A DNA stretch of 27,724 nucleotides from Dehalococcoidia bacterium UBA6495 (GTDB lineage Bacteria > Chloroflexota > Dehalococcoidia > Lucifugimonadales > UBA826), in NCBI GenBank assembly GCA_002435305.1, contig DJMH01000077.1, positions 4,240 to 31,963 on the forward strand. The letters run 5' to 3'. A program made the position numbers and the translations under genes. Of the stretch, positions 1 through 9,004 are shown one piece after another (the stretch's first letter is position 1; the number at the start of each line of letters is the position of its first letter). The notes beneath the pieces were generated by a model, which searched no databases, was not told the DNA's origin, and saw only the letters and a program-made list of their open reading frames with translations.

Positions 1-927
1 GATAATATCAATCAAGTTATAGTTGGTAAGCAAACTTCTGTAGAGTTGGCCACAATTGCCTTGATGAGCGGGGGCCATATTTTAGTCGAGGACGTACCGG
101 GAGTCGGGAAGACTGTTCTAGCCCGAAGCCTGGCTATATCAAGTGGATGCACTTTCAAGAGAATTCAATTCACCCCCGATTTGTTACCAACAGACGTTAG
201 TGGAGTATCAATATACAACCAAAAAAGTGGCGATTTTGAATTTAGGGAAGGACCCATAGTTTCACAAATTGTATTGGCGGATGAAATTAACCGTGCCACA
301 CCCAAAACCCAGTCTGCTATGTTGGAAGCCATGGAGGAAAATCAAGTAACCATGGAGGGTATTACCAGAGAACTTCCGAAACCCTTTATGGTTATCGCCA
401 CCCAAAATCCTATTGAATATGAAGGTACTTTCCCTTTGCCTGAGGCCCAACTTGACAGGTTCTTACTAAAAGTCAGTCTCGGTTACCCAAATGAAATGGA
501 TGAAATTGCGATCTTAAACAACCAATCATTAAGCCATCCCATTGACGGCATTTCCTCTGTTGTGACACCAGAAATGGTCACCGCCATGCAAGAGGCCGTC
601 AAATCAGTATATGTAGACGATCTAATCAAAGAATACATCGTAAAAATAGTCAGCCAAACTCGGAATGTGCAAGAACTAAGCTTAGGGAGTTCCCCAAGGG
701 GATCTATTGCGTTACATCGTGCAAGCCAGGCACTGGCAATCGTTCGCGAGAGGGATTACGTGCTGCCAGATGATGTAAAACATTTAGCCCCATCTATTTT
801 GGCTCATAGACTTATACCCTCCCCTTCAGCCAGGATGAACGGTATGGAACCCGAACAGGTTATTCAAGATTTTATGAAATCCACCCCCATACCTGGTGAA
901 AGAGCTCAGAGTTGGTTCAGGAGATAA
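1..927 (+). CDS. MoxR family AAA+ ATPase, 5'-truncated
   Basis: The open frame runs in from the window edge, so the true start lies upstream; the TTG at 46 is internal to the conserved fold. The Walker A motif (VPGVGKT) is at about nt 94-114, Walker B (LADEINRA) at about 271-295, and the sensor-1 region (ATQNPIEYEGTFPLPEAQLD) at about 400-455, the classic MoxR signature. A C-terminal AAA lid follows. MoxR proteins are chaperone-like ATPases that work with VWA or DUF58 partners on envelope or metalloprotein maturation. Here the end overlaps the DUF58 gene by 32 nt, and a transglutaminase gene follows, the standard MoxR-DUF58-TgpA arrangement. Family assignment is very secure; the substrate is unknown. 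Confidence 0.95.
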   Translation, partial: DNINQVIVGKQTSVELATIALMSGGHILVEDVPGVGKTVLARSLAISSGCTFKRIQFTPDLLPTDVSGVSIYNQKSGDFEFREGPIVSQIVLADEINRATPKTQSAMLEAMEENQVTMEGITRELPKPFMVIATQNPIEYEGTFPLPEAQLDRFLLKVSLGYPNEMDEIAILNNQSLSHPIDGISSVVTPEMVTAMQEAVKSVYVDDLIKEYIVKIVSQTRNVQELSLGSSPRGSIALHRASQALAIVRERDYVLPDDVKHLAPSILAHRLIPSPSARMNGMEPEQVIQDFMKSTPIPGERAQSWFRR

Positions 928-2188
928 ACTCATCTCAAAAATTCGATTAGCTCCGACATCCAAATTTTACCTAATAATGGTATTACTAGTTATCACCATG
1001 ATCACCGCTTTAGCTACAGGATTTGGGCTTTTCTTTCGGCTGGCATACATCATAACTGTCGTTAGCATAGTATCTTTAATTACGGTGTACTTAAATATAA
1101 GAAAAATTGAAGTCAGTATCGATCGCCGAAATCATTTGCTTAGTGTAGGAGAACAGATAGATAAAAGAGTAAGTATTAGAAACCTAAGCGTAATACCAAA
1201 AACATTAATAGTTGCCACTGACATAACCACAATTCCTGGGTACACAAGTTCCTCTGCATTAGGATTAACCGCCAAAGGTTACCGATCCTGGAGATCTACT
1301 GATCATGCACGCCAAAGAGGCCTGTTTGAAATGGGACCAATAGAGATCTCAACAACTGATCTACTAGGAATATATAAAGCTTCAACCCGCCACGGCGAGT
1401 CCGATAAAATAATGGTTTATCCGAAAATTTACGATTTGAGAAATTTTCAAATAGGAAACTCTCAGATAACCAATGAAGGAACATCGAGAAAAAAATCCAA
1501 CACCCTCTCTCCACACGCCTCCAGCGTCAGGGAATACGCCTATGGAGATAGTTTGAGCAGGGTACATTGGAAAACTACGGCAAGATCTAACCGGCTAATG
1601 TCCAAGGAATTTGATGTGGGTTCATCCAACGAAGTTATCATCCTGAATGATCTCGATGAATCTGTGCAATGGGGAAGATTGGACGACAGTACCGATGAGT
1701 TATCAATTTCGGTGACTGCTTCTCTCACTAAAAGATACACTGACTCGCATACCCCCGTCGGGTTTCTGGGTCACGGAGATGATCGTTACTATATAACACC
1801 AGGGATAGGGTCCTCTCATTTTGACCGGACTATGCGGACGTTAGCCATCGCAAAACCCGGAAAAAGTAAAAAGCTCCACCAGGTGATAACAGAAGAAAGA
1901 AACATATGGGTCAATCATTCATCCATTATCATCATAACCCCATCTTCAGAACCAAATTGGGTGACAGCTTTGTCTGAATTGTCTCAATTTAATACAAGCA
2001 TCACTGTGATAATGATCAATGCAAATTCATTCGGTGGCAAGAATGAATTAGGACCGACATTATCAGCCCTAGACAATATAGGTATATCCCCGTATCTAAT
2101 AAATAGGAATGATGAAATTAACGAATCTTTGTCACGATCTTTTTTTAGGAGATCAGTACAAAATTTAGCCGTGACAGAGTCGTCATGA
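896..2188 (+). CDS. DUF58 domain membrane protein
   Basis: This 430-residue protein has two closely spaced hydrophobic segments near the N-terminus (about residues 25-65), then a soluble region with the DUF58 signature: an R-E-Y-x-x-G-D-x-x-x-x-V-H-W-K-x-x-A-R pattern (nt about 1530-1590). DUF58 domains precede a VWA-like fold and are near-constant partners of MoxR ATPases. The GTG at 896 overlaps the moxR end by 32 nt and has no clear ribosome binding site. A purine-rich AGGAGA at 918-923 lies inside the gene, so the start could be further downstream, though no standard start codon sits at the right distance. The stop overlaps the next ATG (ATGA, 2185-2188), indicating translational coupling. 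Family secure, start uncertain. Confidence 0.88.
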   Translation: MKELRVGSGDKLISKIRLAPTSKFYLIMVLLVITMITALATGFGLFFRLAYIITVVSIVSLITVYLNIRKIEVSIDRRNHLLSVGEQIDKRVSIRNLSVIPKTLIVATDITTIPGYTSSSALGLTAKGYRSWRSTDHARQRGLFEMGPIEISTTDLLGIYKASTRHGESDKIMVYPKIYDLRNFQIGNSQITNEGTSRKKSNTLSPHASSVREYAYGDSLSRVHWKTTARSNRLMSKEFDVGSSNEVIILNDLDESVQWGRLDDSTDELSISVTASLTKRYTDSHTPVGFLGHGDDRYYITPGIGSSHFDRTMRTLAIAKPGKSKKLHQVITEERNIWVNHSSIIIITPSSEPNWVTALSELSQFNTSITVIMINANSFGGKNELGPTLSALDNIGISPYLINRNDEINESLSRSFFRRSVQNLAVTESS

Positions 2189-4716
2189 TTAAAGAAGTCC
2201 GTATTTCGGAGTTATTAAAACCTCGACAATCAACCCCAACCAGATGGGCGAATGCAGTAACCAATTTGAAAACCTTTATGCCTGAACAAGGCATAACATT
2301 ATACGTATTACTTTTACTTTCTCTTATCTGCACCGCCAATATAGTAGTGCTAGGGAATTGGGTAGACACCCCTGGTATATACACCATGATACTAATTTCA
2401 AGCCTATTCCCTCTCTTCTCTCATCAGATCAAGCTGAATCCCATATTGATTCATTTGATTTCATTTTTGATTGGAACAATCCTTGTACTCTATAACACCC
2501 TCACTCTCATAGAAAATCTACCTTTAGATGAAAAACTTTCTGAACTAAAATTACGCCTGGCTTATTGGTATGAAATAGCTACCACCGACGGAATAAGTAC
2601 CGACTTGATTCCCTACACCATTTTCCTCCTAAGTCTGACTTGGATATTGGGCTATACTTCGTCCTGGTTTACCTTTAGGCACAACAATATTTGGATCTCG
2701 GTTGTCCTTAATGGAGTGTCTATATTAACTTGCTTAAGCTTATTACCTGAGCAGTACAGTTCCAGGTTCTATCTATATGCTTTCATGGCTATGATTCTAA
2801 TAACACATATAACCACCGTGAAACAAAGAGGTGAGTGGTCCAAAAATGGAACATCTTTCAATAATTTGGACGGGTGGCTAACTTTAAACTCTGCAATTTG
2901 GTACAGCATAGCAATACTGGTTGTTTCTACTGCAATACCGCTGAAAATATATGTTTCAAGGCCAGTTGCCGACACGTGGAAAGCAGCGAGAGAGCCTGTG
3001 GCGGTGATTGAAAATGAATTCGCTCGTCTCCTCGGTAGTGTACCGTCGAGAACACAACAAAATGGTAGGGGTTTCGGTAAATTTTTACCTTTTATTGGAT
3101 CTATTTCCTTTCGGGAAGAAGCCGTATTAATAACCAAATCAGATTATCCTAATTATTGGATTTCACGCACGTATAATACATACACTCATGAAGGCTGGAT
3201 ATCTGGCGAAACTCATATAATTGATCTAGACAAATATTCTAAATTCGACAATACGTCGGGCTTACAATCAACAAAGCTTGCCAGTCAACGTATAGAGATG
3301 TCATTTCCATCGGATCAATTCTTTGCGGGAGGCAACATTTCTAGTGTGAGCGAATCAATATCCTTGGAATCTCTCAAACCAAAAACATTCGAAGTTGAGG
3401 TTGGGGATGACAACATCGATGGTTATTTACCTTCTGACTTGCAGCAGTTCGAGTTAGATGTAGAAAAGTTTTTGCAGGAATTTCCAGCCGGCATTCGTAA
3501 TAATAATTTTGAAGAATTTCTGTTATCGCAACTTCCTAACGAATACAAATATATAAACACTTCATCAAATAATAATGGTACCGAGAAAATAAACTTGACT
3601 CGAACCGCGCCCCTAAATTTAGACATCGTCAATTGGAAACTGGCCCGTCAAATTCCCGCTAACAAGCAATTGATGATGGTTTCATCTGTATCAGTTTCTA
3701 GTCCGGAGGAACTCAGGACTTCTGGCCAAACATACCACGGTTTTATTCAAGATCATTATCTCCAGTTACCAGAAGATATGCCTAGAAGAATAGATGACCT
3801 GACTGCACAGGTCACATCGGGGAAAACGAATCCATACGACAAGGCAGTGGCAATAGAAGAGCATCTTCGCCAAGGGGAGTACCAATATTCACATAAAATA
3901 TCTAAACCGCCCATTGGAGCTGACGGGGTAGATCATTTTCTATTTACCACTCGAACTGGTTACAGCGATTATTTCGCTTCAGCAATGACTGTAATGCTTA
4001 GAACCGCAGGAATTCCGGCGCGATTGGCTACTGGATATTCTGCAGGGACGTATTCTCCGGGTAAAGATTCATCAACCATTAAAGATTCTGACAGCCATGG
4101 GTGGGTGCAAGTATATTTCCCCAACTATGGATGGATTGATTTTGAACCAACCCCTAACTGGAGTAAATATTCAAGACTCCATCGAGAAAAAACTCCTTCG
4201 TCCTTGATTCGATCCGGTAGTGTGTATGAGGACGGGGATTACCCCAAACCACCTGATGATTTTTATGACGACCTAGGCCCGGAAGGAGAAGCTGGTGGAA
4301 TTTTCACAGGAAATGGAAATTCTATACTTAAAAAATCGATTTTATTACCTCTATCAATTGTATTTTCTTTTGTGGTTCTGTCTTCCGCCCTAATTACATT
4401 CTGGCAGTATGGACTATCTGGATTGTCCCAAGCAGAAAAACTGACCACTAAAATGTACAGGGTTGGAGCATTGGCTGGAACATCAAAAAACAAGTACCAA
4501 ACTATCGGTGAGTTTTCTTCAATACTGTCAACTAGATATCCAAGTATCCATATAGAAATATACACTATCGCTGATGCTCTTATGAAGGAAAAGTATTCAA
4601 CCCAATCTCCTTATTCTGAAAATTTGGATGACTGTTGGAAAACAATTAGAAATTACCTTTGGAGGGAAATTGCAGGACGTTCTTTCAAATGGTCTCAAAA
4701 AAATGAGACCAGATAA
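2185..4716 (+). CDS. TgpA-like transglutaminase-fold membrane protein, catalytic Cys replaced by Ser
   Basis: This 843-residue protein has about six N-terminal membrane segments (roughly residues 30-260), a long extracytoplasmic region, a transglutaminase core (about 555-660), one more membrane helix (about 712-738) and a C-terminal DUF4129-like domain. This is the TgpA/DUF3488 architecture. The core motif that normally reads G-[FY]-C-x-x-[YF]-A-[ST]-A reads GYSDYFASA here, so Ser594 (nt 3964-3966) occupies the Cys position. His638 (DSHGW) is kept, and the acidic position of the D-P-T motif is Glu654 (FEPTP). The fold is otherwise intact (RTAGIPARLATGYSAG follows). It is coupled to the DUF58 gene by a 4-nt overlap. 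The protein may be a pseudo-enzyme or a Ser-dependent hydrolase; activity cannot be told from sequence. Confidence 0.9.
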   Translation: MIKEVRISELLKPRQSTPTRWANAVTNLKTFMPEQGITLYVLLLLSLICTANIVVLGNWVDTPGIYTMILISSLFPLFSHQIKLNPILIHLISFLIGTILVLYNTLTLIENLPLDEKLSELKLRLAYWYEIATTDGISTDLIPYTIFLLSLTWILGYTSSWFTFRHNNIWISVVLNGVSILTCLSLLPEQYSSRFYLYAFMAMILITHITTVKQRGEWSKNGTSFNNLDGWLTLNSAIWYSIAILVVSTAIPLKIYVSRPVADTWKAAREPVAVIENEFARLLGSVPSRTQQNGRGFGKFLPFIGSISFREEAVLITKSDYPNYWISRTYNTYTHEGWISGETHIIDLDKYSKFDNTSGLQSTKLASQRIEMSFPSDQFFAGGNISSVSESISLESLKPKTFEVEVGDDNIDGYLPSDLQQFELDVEKFLQEFPAGIRNNNFEEFLLSQLPNEYKYINTSSNNNGTEKINLTRTAPLNLDIVNWKLARQIPANKQLMMVSSVSVSSPEELRTSGQTYHGFIQDHYLQLPEDMPRRIDDLTAQVTSGKTNPYDKAVAIEEHLRQGEYQYSHKISKPPIGADGVDHFLFTTRTGYSDYFASAMTVMLRTAGIPARLATGYSAGTYSPGKDSSTIKDSDSHGWVQVYFPNYGWIDFEPTPNWSKYSRLHREKTPSSLIRSGSVYEDGDYPKPPDDFYDDLGPEGEAGGIFTGNGNSILKKSILLPLSIVFSFVVLSSALITFWQYGLSGLSQAEKLTTKMYRVGALAGTSKNKYQTIGEFSSILSTRYPSIHIEIYTIADALMKEKYSTQSPYSENLDDCWKTIRNYLWREIAGRSFKWSQKNETR

Positions 4717-5233
4717 CCTATATAACACGAAATTCGAGACCTCTTTTGGGTGGATAGCTTTAGAGAAAAATGCCCGAGGCGTAACCCGATGCTCGTTGCC
4801 AGAAAAACAGGAATCTAAATGCATGGAAGAAATCAAGGGATGGGACTCAAAGCATCTGAAAACAACAGATTTGTTTTCTAAAGAAATAGAAAAACTCCGC
4901 GGGTACCTAGAAGGCAAAAATTATTCACTTCAAGATATTAGCCTGGATGTATCCACTGCGCCTCGTTTTTATAAAACAGCATGGGCCATCTGCAGATCCA
5001 TAGGAGTCGGCCGTACTAAACCATATAAATGGGTAGCTGAGAAAAGTGGTAGTCCAAAAGCCTCCAGGGCGGTAGGTCAAGCAATGGCAAACAACAAAAT
5101 TACTCTAATAATTCCCTGTCATAGAGTGATTGGCGCAAATGGTAATTTGACCGGTTTTGGAAAGGGAAAAACTAGACTTGACCTAAAATTGGAGCTATTG
5201 GAACTAGAAAAAGAATATATTTCAAAACATTAA
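4703..5233 (+). CDS. ogt: Methylated-DNA--[protein]-cysteine S-methyltransferase (O6-alkylguanine repair)
   Basis: This 176-residue protein has the MGMT/Ogt layout: a degenerate N-terminal ribonuclease-like domain, then the DNA-binding and alkyl-acceptor domain. Visible motifs are S-R-A-V-G-Q-A (Arg123 as the helix-turn-helix arginine finger) and IPCHRVIG with acceptor Cys139, followed by G-x-L-T-G-F-G-x-G. The segment usually read G-x-T-x-S-Y is GRTKPY here, a small departure. I chose the ATG at 4703, giving a 14-nt overlap with the preceding gene. An ATG at 4628 would add 25 residues fully inside the transglutaminase gene with no family counterpart. It repairs O6-alkylguanine suicidally. 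The stop overlaps the convergent dnaE stop by 12 nt. Ogt versus alkyltransferase-like variants is settled by the intact PCHR. Confidence 0.9.
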   Translation: MRPDNLYNTKFETSFGWIALEKNARGVTRCSLPEKQESKCMEEIKGWDSKHLKTTDLFSKEIEKLRGYLEGKNYSLQDISLDVSTAPRFYKTAWAICRSIGVGRTKPYKWVAEKSGSPKASRAVGQAMANNKITLIIPCHRVIGANGNLTGFGKGKTRLDLKLELLELEKEYISKH

Positions 5234-8200
5234 GCTCTGAATTGTCACCTTCCCTGTTGACCCAACTAAAGCAGAAAGTTTTGACTCTAACTCAGGGGTC
5301 GCATTAATTTTCACTGGGGGCCACTCCATCACCACCACAGAAGACTCTGTCTCAATCTCAAGGCCAACCTCATCATTCCCTGAGGCACTCAGAAGCAATC
5401 TCTTAATATCATCAAGAAGCATTTGATCACGGGTTGTGTTATTAGATTCCCGTATAGATAAGACGAGTTTTTTTCTATTGGTGAGAGATTCCGGTTCATT
5501 AGGGTAAATCCCATTACCATCCATATTTTTCATTGGGGCACTGTTAGGCAAAATCGACCCATTCTCGCTAGAGTTAGCACCCGTAGTATCCATATTATTA
5601 AAAGCTTTATCTAAATTAATTTCATTTGCCTCGGTCACGCTAATTGTCACTTCTCCGTCTCTTTCTCTCAAATTTCCTTTAATTTTAATTATACGTCCCG
5701 GCTCCCATAATTCTGCAGTTTTATTAAGAATATCCTCCCATACTACCGCCTCCAAACTTCCATCTAAAACTTCTATATTCACCACCTTAAACGGCCTATT
5801 ATCCCTCGTCATCCTGTCCACCACTGTAGAAATCTGCCCGGCCAAAACCGCGGGTCCCGACGAGCTTCCACCCTGCAATTGTGTCAACATAACCGAGACA
5901 TCCTTCCCAAATCCACTAAGTAGTTTCCCAAGATTACCCGCACCGGAAACGCTAATACCCATTAACTCCACCTCCCAAAGCCTTTTCTGGTGATCCGAGG
6001 TAGATGCAAAAGGTATATCTATCGACGACAAGGCACTATTTACTGAATCCCCTAGGATTTCAAACATTGTCGACTGATTAGAATTTCGTATGTTAGCCTC
6101 ATCTTGGGCTAAGGAACTAATACGATCGCTTACTTCCAATAATCCGGTCCGATCCCCGAAACTATCGAAGGACCCTGACATCACCAAACATTCAATGGCT
6201 TTCTTATTTAGTGAACCAATATCCCCATCATGACATAACTGCTCTAAGGTTTCATAAGGGCCATTTTGATCTCGTGAATCCAAAAATGATCTTAATGCTT
6301 CTGAGCCTATATTTTTTATTGCTGCCAGCCCAAATCTTATTGCCTTTCCAGATCCCGGGTTCTCTTCAATGGTAAACTTCGAATAGCTTCTGTTTATATC
6401 CGGGGCTAAAATCTCAATTCCCATCCTGCGACAATCTGCTACAGCCGCGATCAATCGATCCTTCTTGTCCATATACGAGTTCATAAATGAGGCCATGTAT
6501 TCGGCCGGGTAATTGGCTTTCATATAGGCTGTCCAATATGAAACCATCCCATAACTAACGCTATGCGCCTTATTAAAAGCATATCCTGCAAAAGGTTCAA
6601 TTAAATCAAAAACTTTAACTGCCAACGATTCGGAATGGCCTTTATCTAGAGACCCAGTTATAAATTTTGTCTTCTCTTCGGCCATGATTGCCGGGTCTTT
6701 TTTACCCATGGCCTTTCTCACGATATCTGCCTCTCCTAATGAATAACCTGCAAATTCCCTAGCGATATGGAGCACCTGGTCCTGATACACAATAACCCCA
6801 TAAGTCTCCTCTAGTATTTCCTTCATAGCAGGATGTATGTAAGTAACTTTTCTACGGCCACGTTTTCCGTCGATAAAAGTACCTATATGGTCCATCGGGC
6901 CTGGCCGGAACAAAGCAATCATTGCAGCCACGTCACCTAGTGTAGAGGGTTTCAATTCTCTAATGTTACGAGTCATTCCCGAACTTTCTAGCTGAAACAC
7001 ACCAACAGTCTCCCCCCTCGACAGCATATCAAAGGTCAATTTATCATCTAAGGGTATTTCTTGAAGCGTTAAATCTATACCGTGATTGAGCTTTATAAGT
7101 TTAAGACTCTCGTCCAATACCGTTAAATTTACAAGACCTAAAAAATCCATTTTTAGAAGGCCTAAAGCTGCAACCGGCTCCATGGAATATTGAGTCATAA
7201 CTGCACCTTCATCATCCCCGCGTGAAGTGAATTCCAAAGGTACAACATCATTCAAAGGTTCTTTTGAGATGACCACCCCGGCAGCATGTAGGCTTTTGTG
7301 CCTAGTGACTCCTTCAAGTTGCCTAGCAGTGTCCATAAGTTTTTTGACATCAGAACTCGTCTGGTAAACATTGTTAAGGTCTTGACTTTCCAGTATGGAA
7401 GAATCTAAATCTATATTAAGCCTTTCAGGAATCATCTTTGCGACTTTGTCGACACTTTCTAAAGACATGCCCAACGCCCGGCCTGCGTCTCTAATTGATT
7501 GACGAGCCCCGAAGGTGCCAAACGTAATGATATGGGCTACGTGTTCTCTACCATAGCGAGCCGAACAGTAATTGATCACCTCCTGGCGACGATCATCCTG
7601 AAAATCCATATCGATATCTGGCATTTCTTTCCGCTCAATATTCAAAAATCTTTCAAAGACTAATTTGAATGGCATCGGGTCAACATCAGTCACACCTAAA
7701 CAGTAAAGTACAAGACTTGCAGCTGCACTGCCTCTGACTGTAAAAAATATTTCATTCTGCCTGACAAATCTAGCAATGTCCCAGACTACTAAAAAATAAT
7801 CCGGAAAGCTTGTCTGTTCTATTACTTTCAATTCGTATTCAAGTCGGGCTATGTATTCTTGAGTTTTATGTCGGACTTTTTCTTCATATCCTTTCCAACA
7901 TATTTCGGCCAAGTATTGATTTGAGGTCATGCCGCCGGGTACAGGAAATTCCGGCAGCCTTGCCTGGGAAAAATCCAATTCTAATTCACACATCTCCGCG
8001 ACCATTTCAGTATTGGCAATGGCCTCAGGAGAGTCAGGGAAAAGCAACATCATCTCATCATGTGTTTTTAGATGATAGGAATCTTCCTCGAATCTCATCC
8101 TTCTGTCATCTTGAATGTTGGTATTGGTTTGAATACATAGTAGAACCTCATGATCAATGGCATTTTGCTTATCCACATAATGAGAATCATTTGTGGCGAC

Positions 8201-8788
8201 CAATGGGATTTGCACTTCAGTATTTAATCGCAATAAACCTTTGTTTATTTCCGGTAATTCAGGAACACCACCATGTTGCATCAACTCCAAAAAATAAGTG
8301 CCAAAGACCTCTTTATACCAGCCAGATACCTCCTTCGCCTCATCATACCGTCCTTGCGCAATCAACCAGGGCACCTCCCCACTCGGGCATCCTGATAATA
8401 CTGCCAGTCCCGATGAATGAGCTTCAAGAATTTCTCTATCCACTCTAGGTCGCTTGTAATAGCCTTCTAAATGTGAGGCTGTAACCAACTTAACTAGGTT
8501 TTTATAGCCAACGGCATCTTTTGCGAGAACAGTCAAATGGTGTATTTTATCCGAAGGGTTACGATCAAACCGGCTTCCCGTTGCAACATACATCTCACAG
8601 CCGATTATTGGTTTTACTCCGCTTTTCTTGGCCTTCCGGTAAAAATCGACTGCGCCATAAAGGCCTCCATGGTCTGTTATGGCTAAACTTTTCATGCCTA
8701 GCGACGCAGCCTTATCAACTAAAGGGTCCAATCTTGCCAGTCCGTCCAACATGCTGTAATCGGTATGCACGTGAAGATGTGTGAACAA
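5222..8788 (-). CDS. dnaE: DNA polymerase III alpha subunit
   Basis: This 1188-residue replicative polymerase is close to the usual DnaE length. The N-terminal PHP domain keeps metal-ligand motifs (HLHVH at residues 4-8, TDH at 38-40, GCEMY, NDSHY), unlike the decayed site of E. coli. Palm catalytic acids are Asp391 and Asp393 (PDIDMDF) and Asp548 (MDFLGL). A clamp-binding motif QSTMF is at 905-909, followed by an OB-fold (about 980-1060) and a C-terminal tail. The start is TTG at 8788, preceded by AAAGG at suitable spacing; an in-frame TAG lies just upstream, and no ATG or GTG is available between. A promoter-like TATAAT lies about 95 nt upstream. It overlaps the convergent ogt gene by 12 nt at its end. 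Confidence 0.97.
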   Translation of the reverse strand: MFTHLHVHTDYSMLDGLARLDPLVDKAASLGMKSLAITDHGGLYGAVDFYRKAKKSGVKPIIGCEMYVATGSRFDRNPSDKIHHLTVLAKDAVGYKNLVKLVTASHLEGYYKRPRVDREILEAHSSGLAVLSGCPSGEVPWLIAQGRYDEAKEVSGWYKEVFGTYFLELMQHGGVPELPEINKGLLRLNTEVQIPLVATNDSHYVDKQNAIDHEVLLCIQTNTNIQDDRRMRFEEDSYHLKTHDEMMLLFPDSPEAIANTEMVAEMCELELDFSQARLPEFPVPGGMTSNQYLAEICWKGYEEKVRHKTQEYIARLEYELKVIEQTSFPDYFLVVWDIARFVRQNEIFFTVRGSAAASLVLYCLGVTDVDPMPFKLVFERFLNIERKEMPDIDMDFQDDRRQEVINYCSARYGREHVAHIITFGTFGARQSIRDAGRALGMSLESVDKVAKMIPERLNIDLDSSILESQDLNNVYQTSSDVKKLMDTARQLEGVTRHKSLHAAGVVISKEPLNDVVPLEFTSRGDDEGAVMTQYSMEPVAALGLLKMDFLGLVNLTVLDESLKLIKLNHGIDLTLQEIPLDDKLTFDMLSRGETVGVFQLESSGMTRNIRELKPSTLGDVAAMIALFRPGPMDHIGTFIDGKRGRRKVTYIHPAMKEILEETYGVIVYQDQVLHIAREFAGYSLGEADIVRKAMGKKDPAIMAEEKTKFITGSLDKGHSESLAVKVFDLIEPFAGYAFNKAHSVSYGMVSYWTAYMKANYPAEYMASFMNSYMDKKDRLIAAVADCRRMGIEILAPDINRSYSKFTIEENPGSGKAIRFGLAAIKNIGSEALRSFLDSRDQNGPYETLEQLCHDGDIGSLNKKAIECLVMSGSFDSFGDRTGLLEVSDRISSLAQDEANIRNSNQSTMFEILGDSVNSALSSIDIPFASTSDHQKRLWEVELMGISVSGAGNLGKLLSGFGKDVSVMLTQLQGGSSSGPAVLAGQISTVVDRMTRDNRPFKVVNIEVLDGSLEAVVWEDILNKTAELWEPGRIIKIKGNLRERDGEVTISVTEANEINLDKAFNNMDTTGANSSENGSILPNSAPMKNMDGNGIYPNEPESLTNRKKLVLSIRESNNTTRDQMLLDDIKRLLLSASGNDEVGLEIETESSVVVMEWPPVKINATPELESKLSALVGSTGKVTIQSLMF

Positions 8789-8863
8789 ATGAACTACCTT
8801 TAAAAGTGATTTGTGGACCTAATTACTGGAAAAGGCACCAATCAGGTCATTCACTATGGGCTT

Positions 8864-8893
8864 ATGGTGCCAGCACCATGTGATTATAGTGCC
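8864..8893 (-). promoter_or_regulatory. Putative dnaE promoter -10 with overlapping inverted repeat
   Basis: On the minus strand a perfect TATAAT occurs at 8883-8888; no good -35 is seen at 16-18 nt. Immediately downstream is an inverted repeat, ATGGTG-CCAG-CACCAT at 8864-8879, which would lie on the transcription start and could be an operator. Related half-sites (TGGTGCC or its complement) recur at 8834-8840 and 8887-8893. This is inferred from sequence alone. Confidence 0.35.
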
Positions 8894-8946
8894 AAATGTG
8901 TCTTGGTGTGCAAGGTGTGGGGATAGAAATCCAAGGTCAATATATA

Positions 8947-8984
8947 TACAAAAGGCCTCCAGGCTATCCTGGAGGCCTTTTGTA
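8947..8984 (-). terminator. Rho-independent terminator of groESL
   Basis: A perfect 17-bp stem with a 4-nt loop (CTAT at 8964-8967) starts 20 nt after the groEL stop. Its arms contain AGGCCTCC/GGAGGCCT. Read on the minus strand, the stem ends in TTTTGTA and continues TATATAT. The symmetric A/T flanks could let it work in both directions. It separates groEL from dnaE. Confidence 0.85.
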
Positions 8985-9004
8985 TGAACTACAAAGAATG
9001 TATC

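Noticed and set aside
4628..4702. Upstream ATG extension of the alkyltransferase gene
   Set aside because: It would add 25 residues entirely within the transglutaminase gene; the family N-terminus fits the ATG at 4703.
7810..8448. A 212-codon plus-strand open frame
   Set aside because: It lies wholly inside dnaE on the opposite strand, has no recognisable family and low-complexity translation; it is a shadow of a well-conserved gene.
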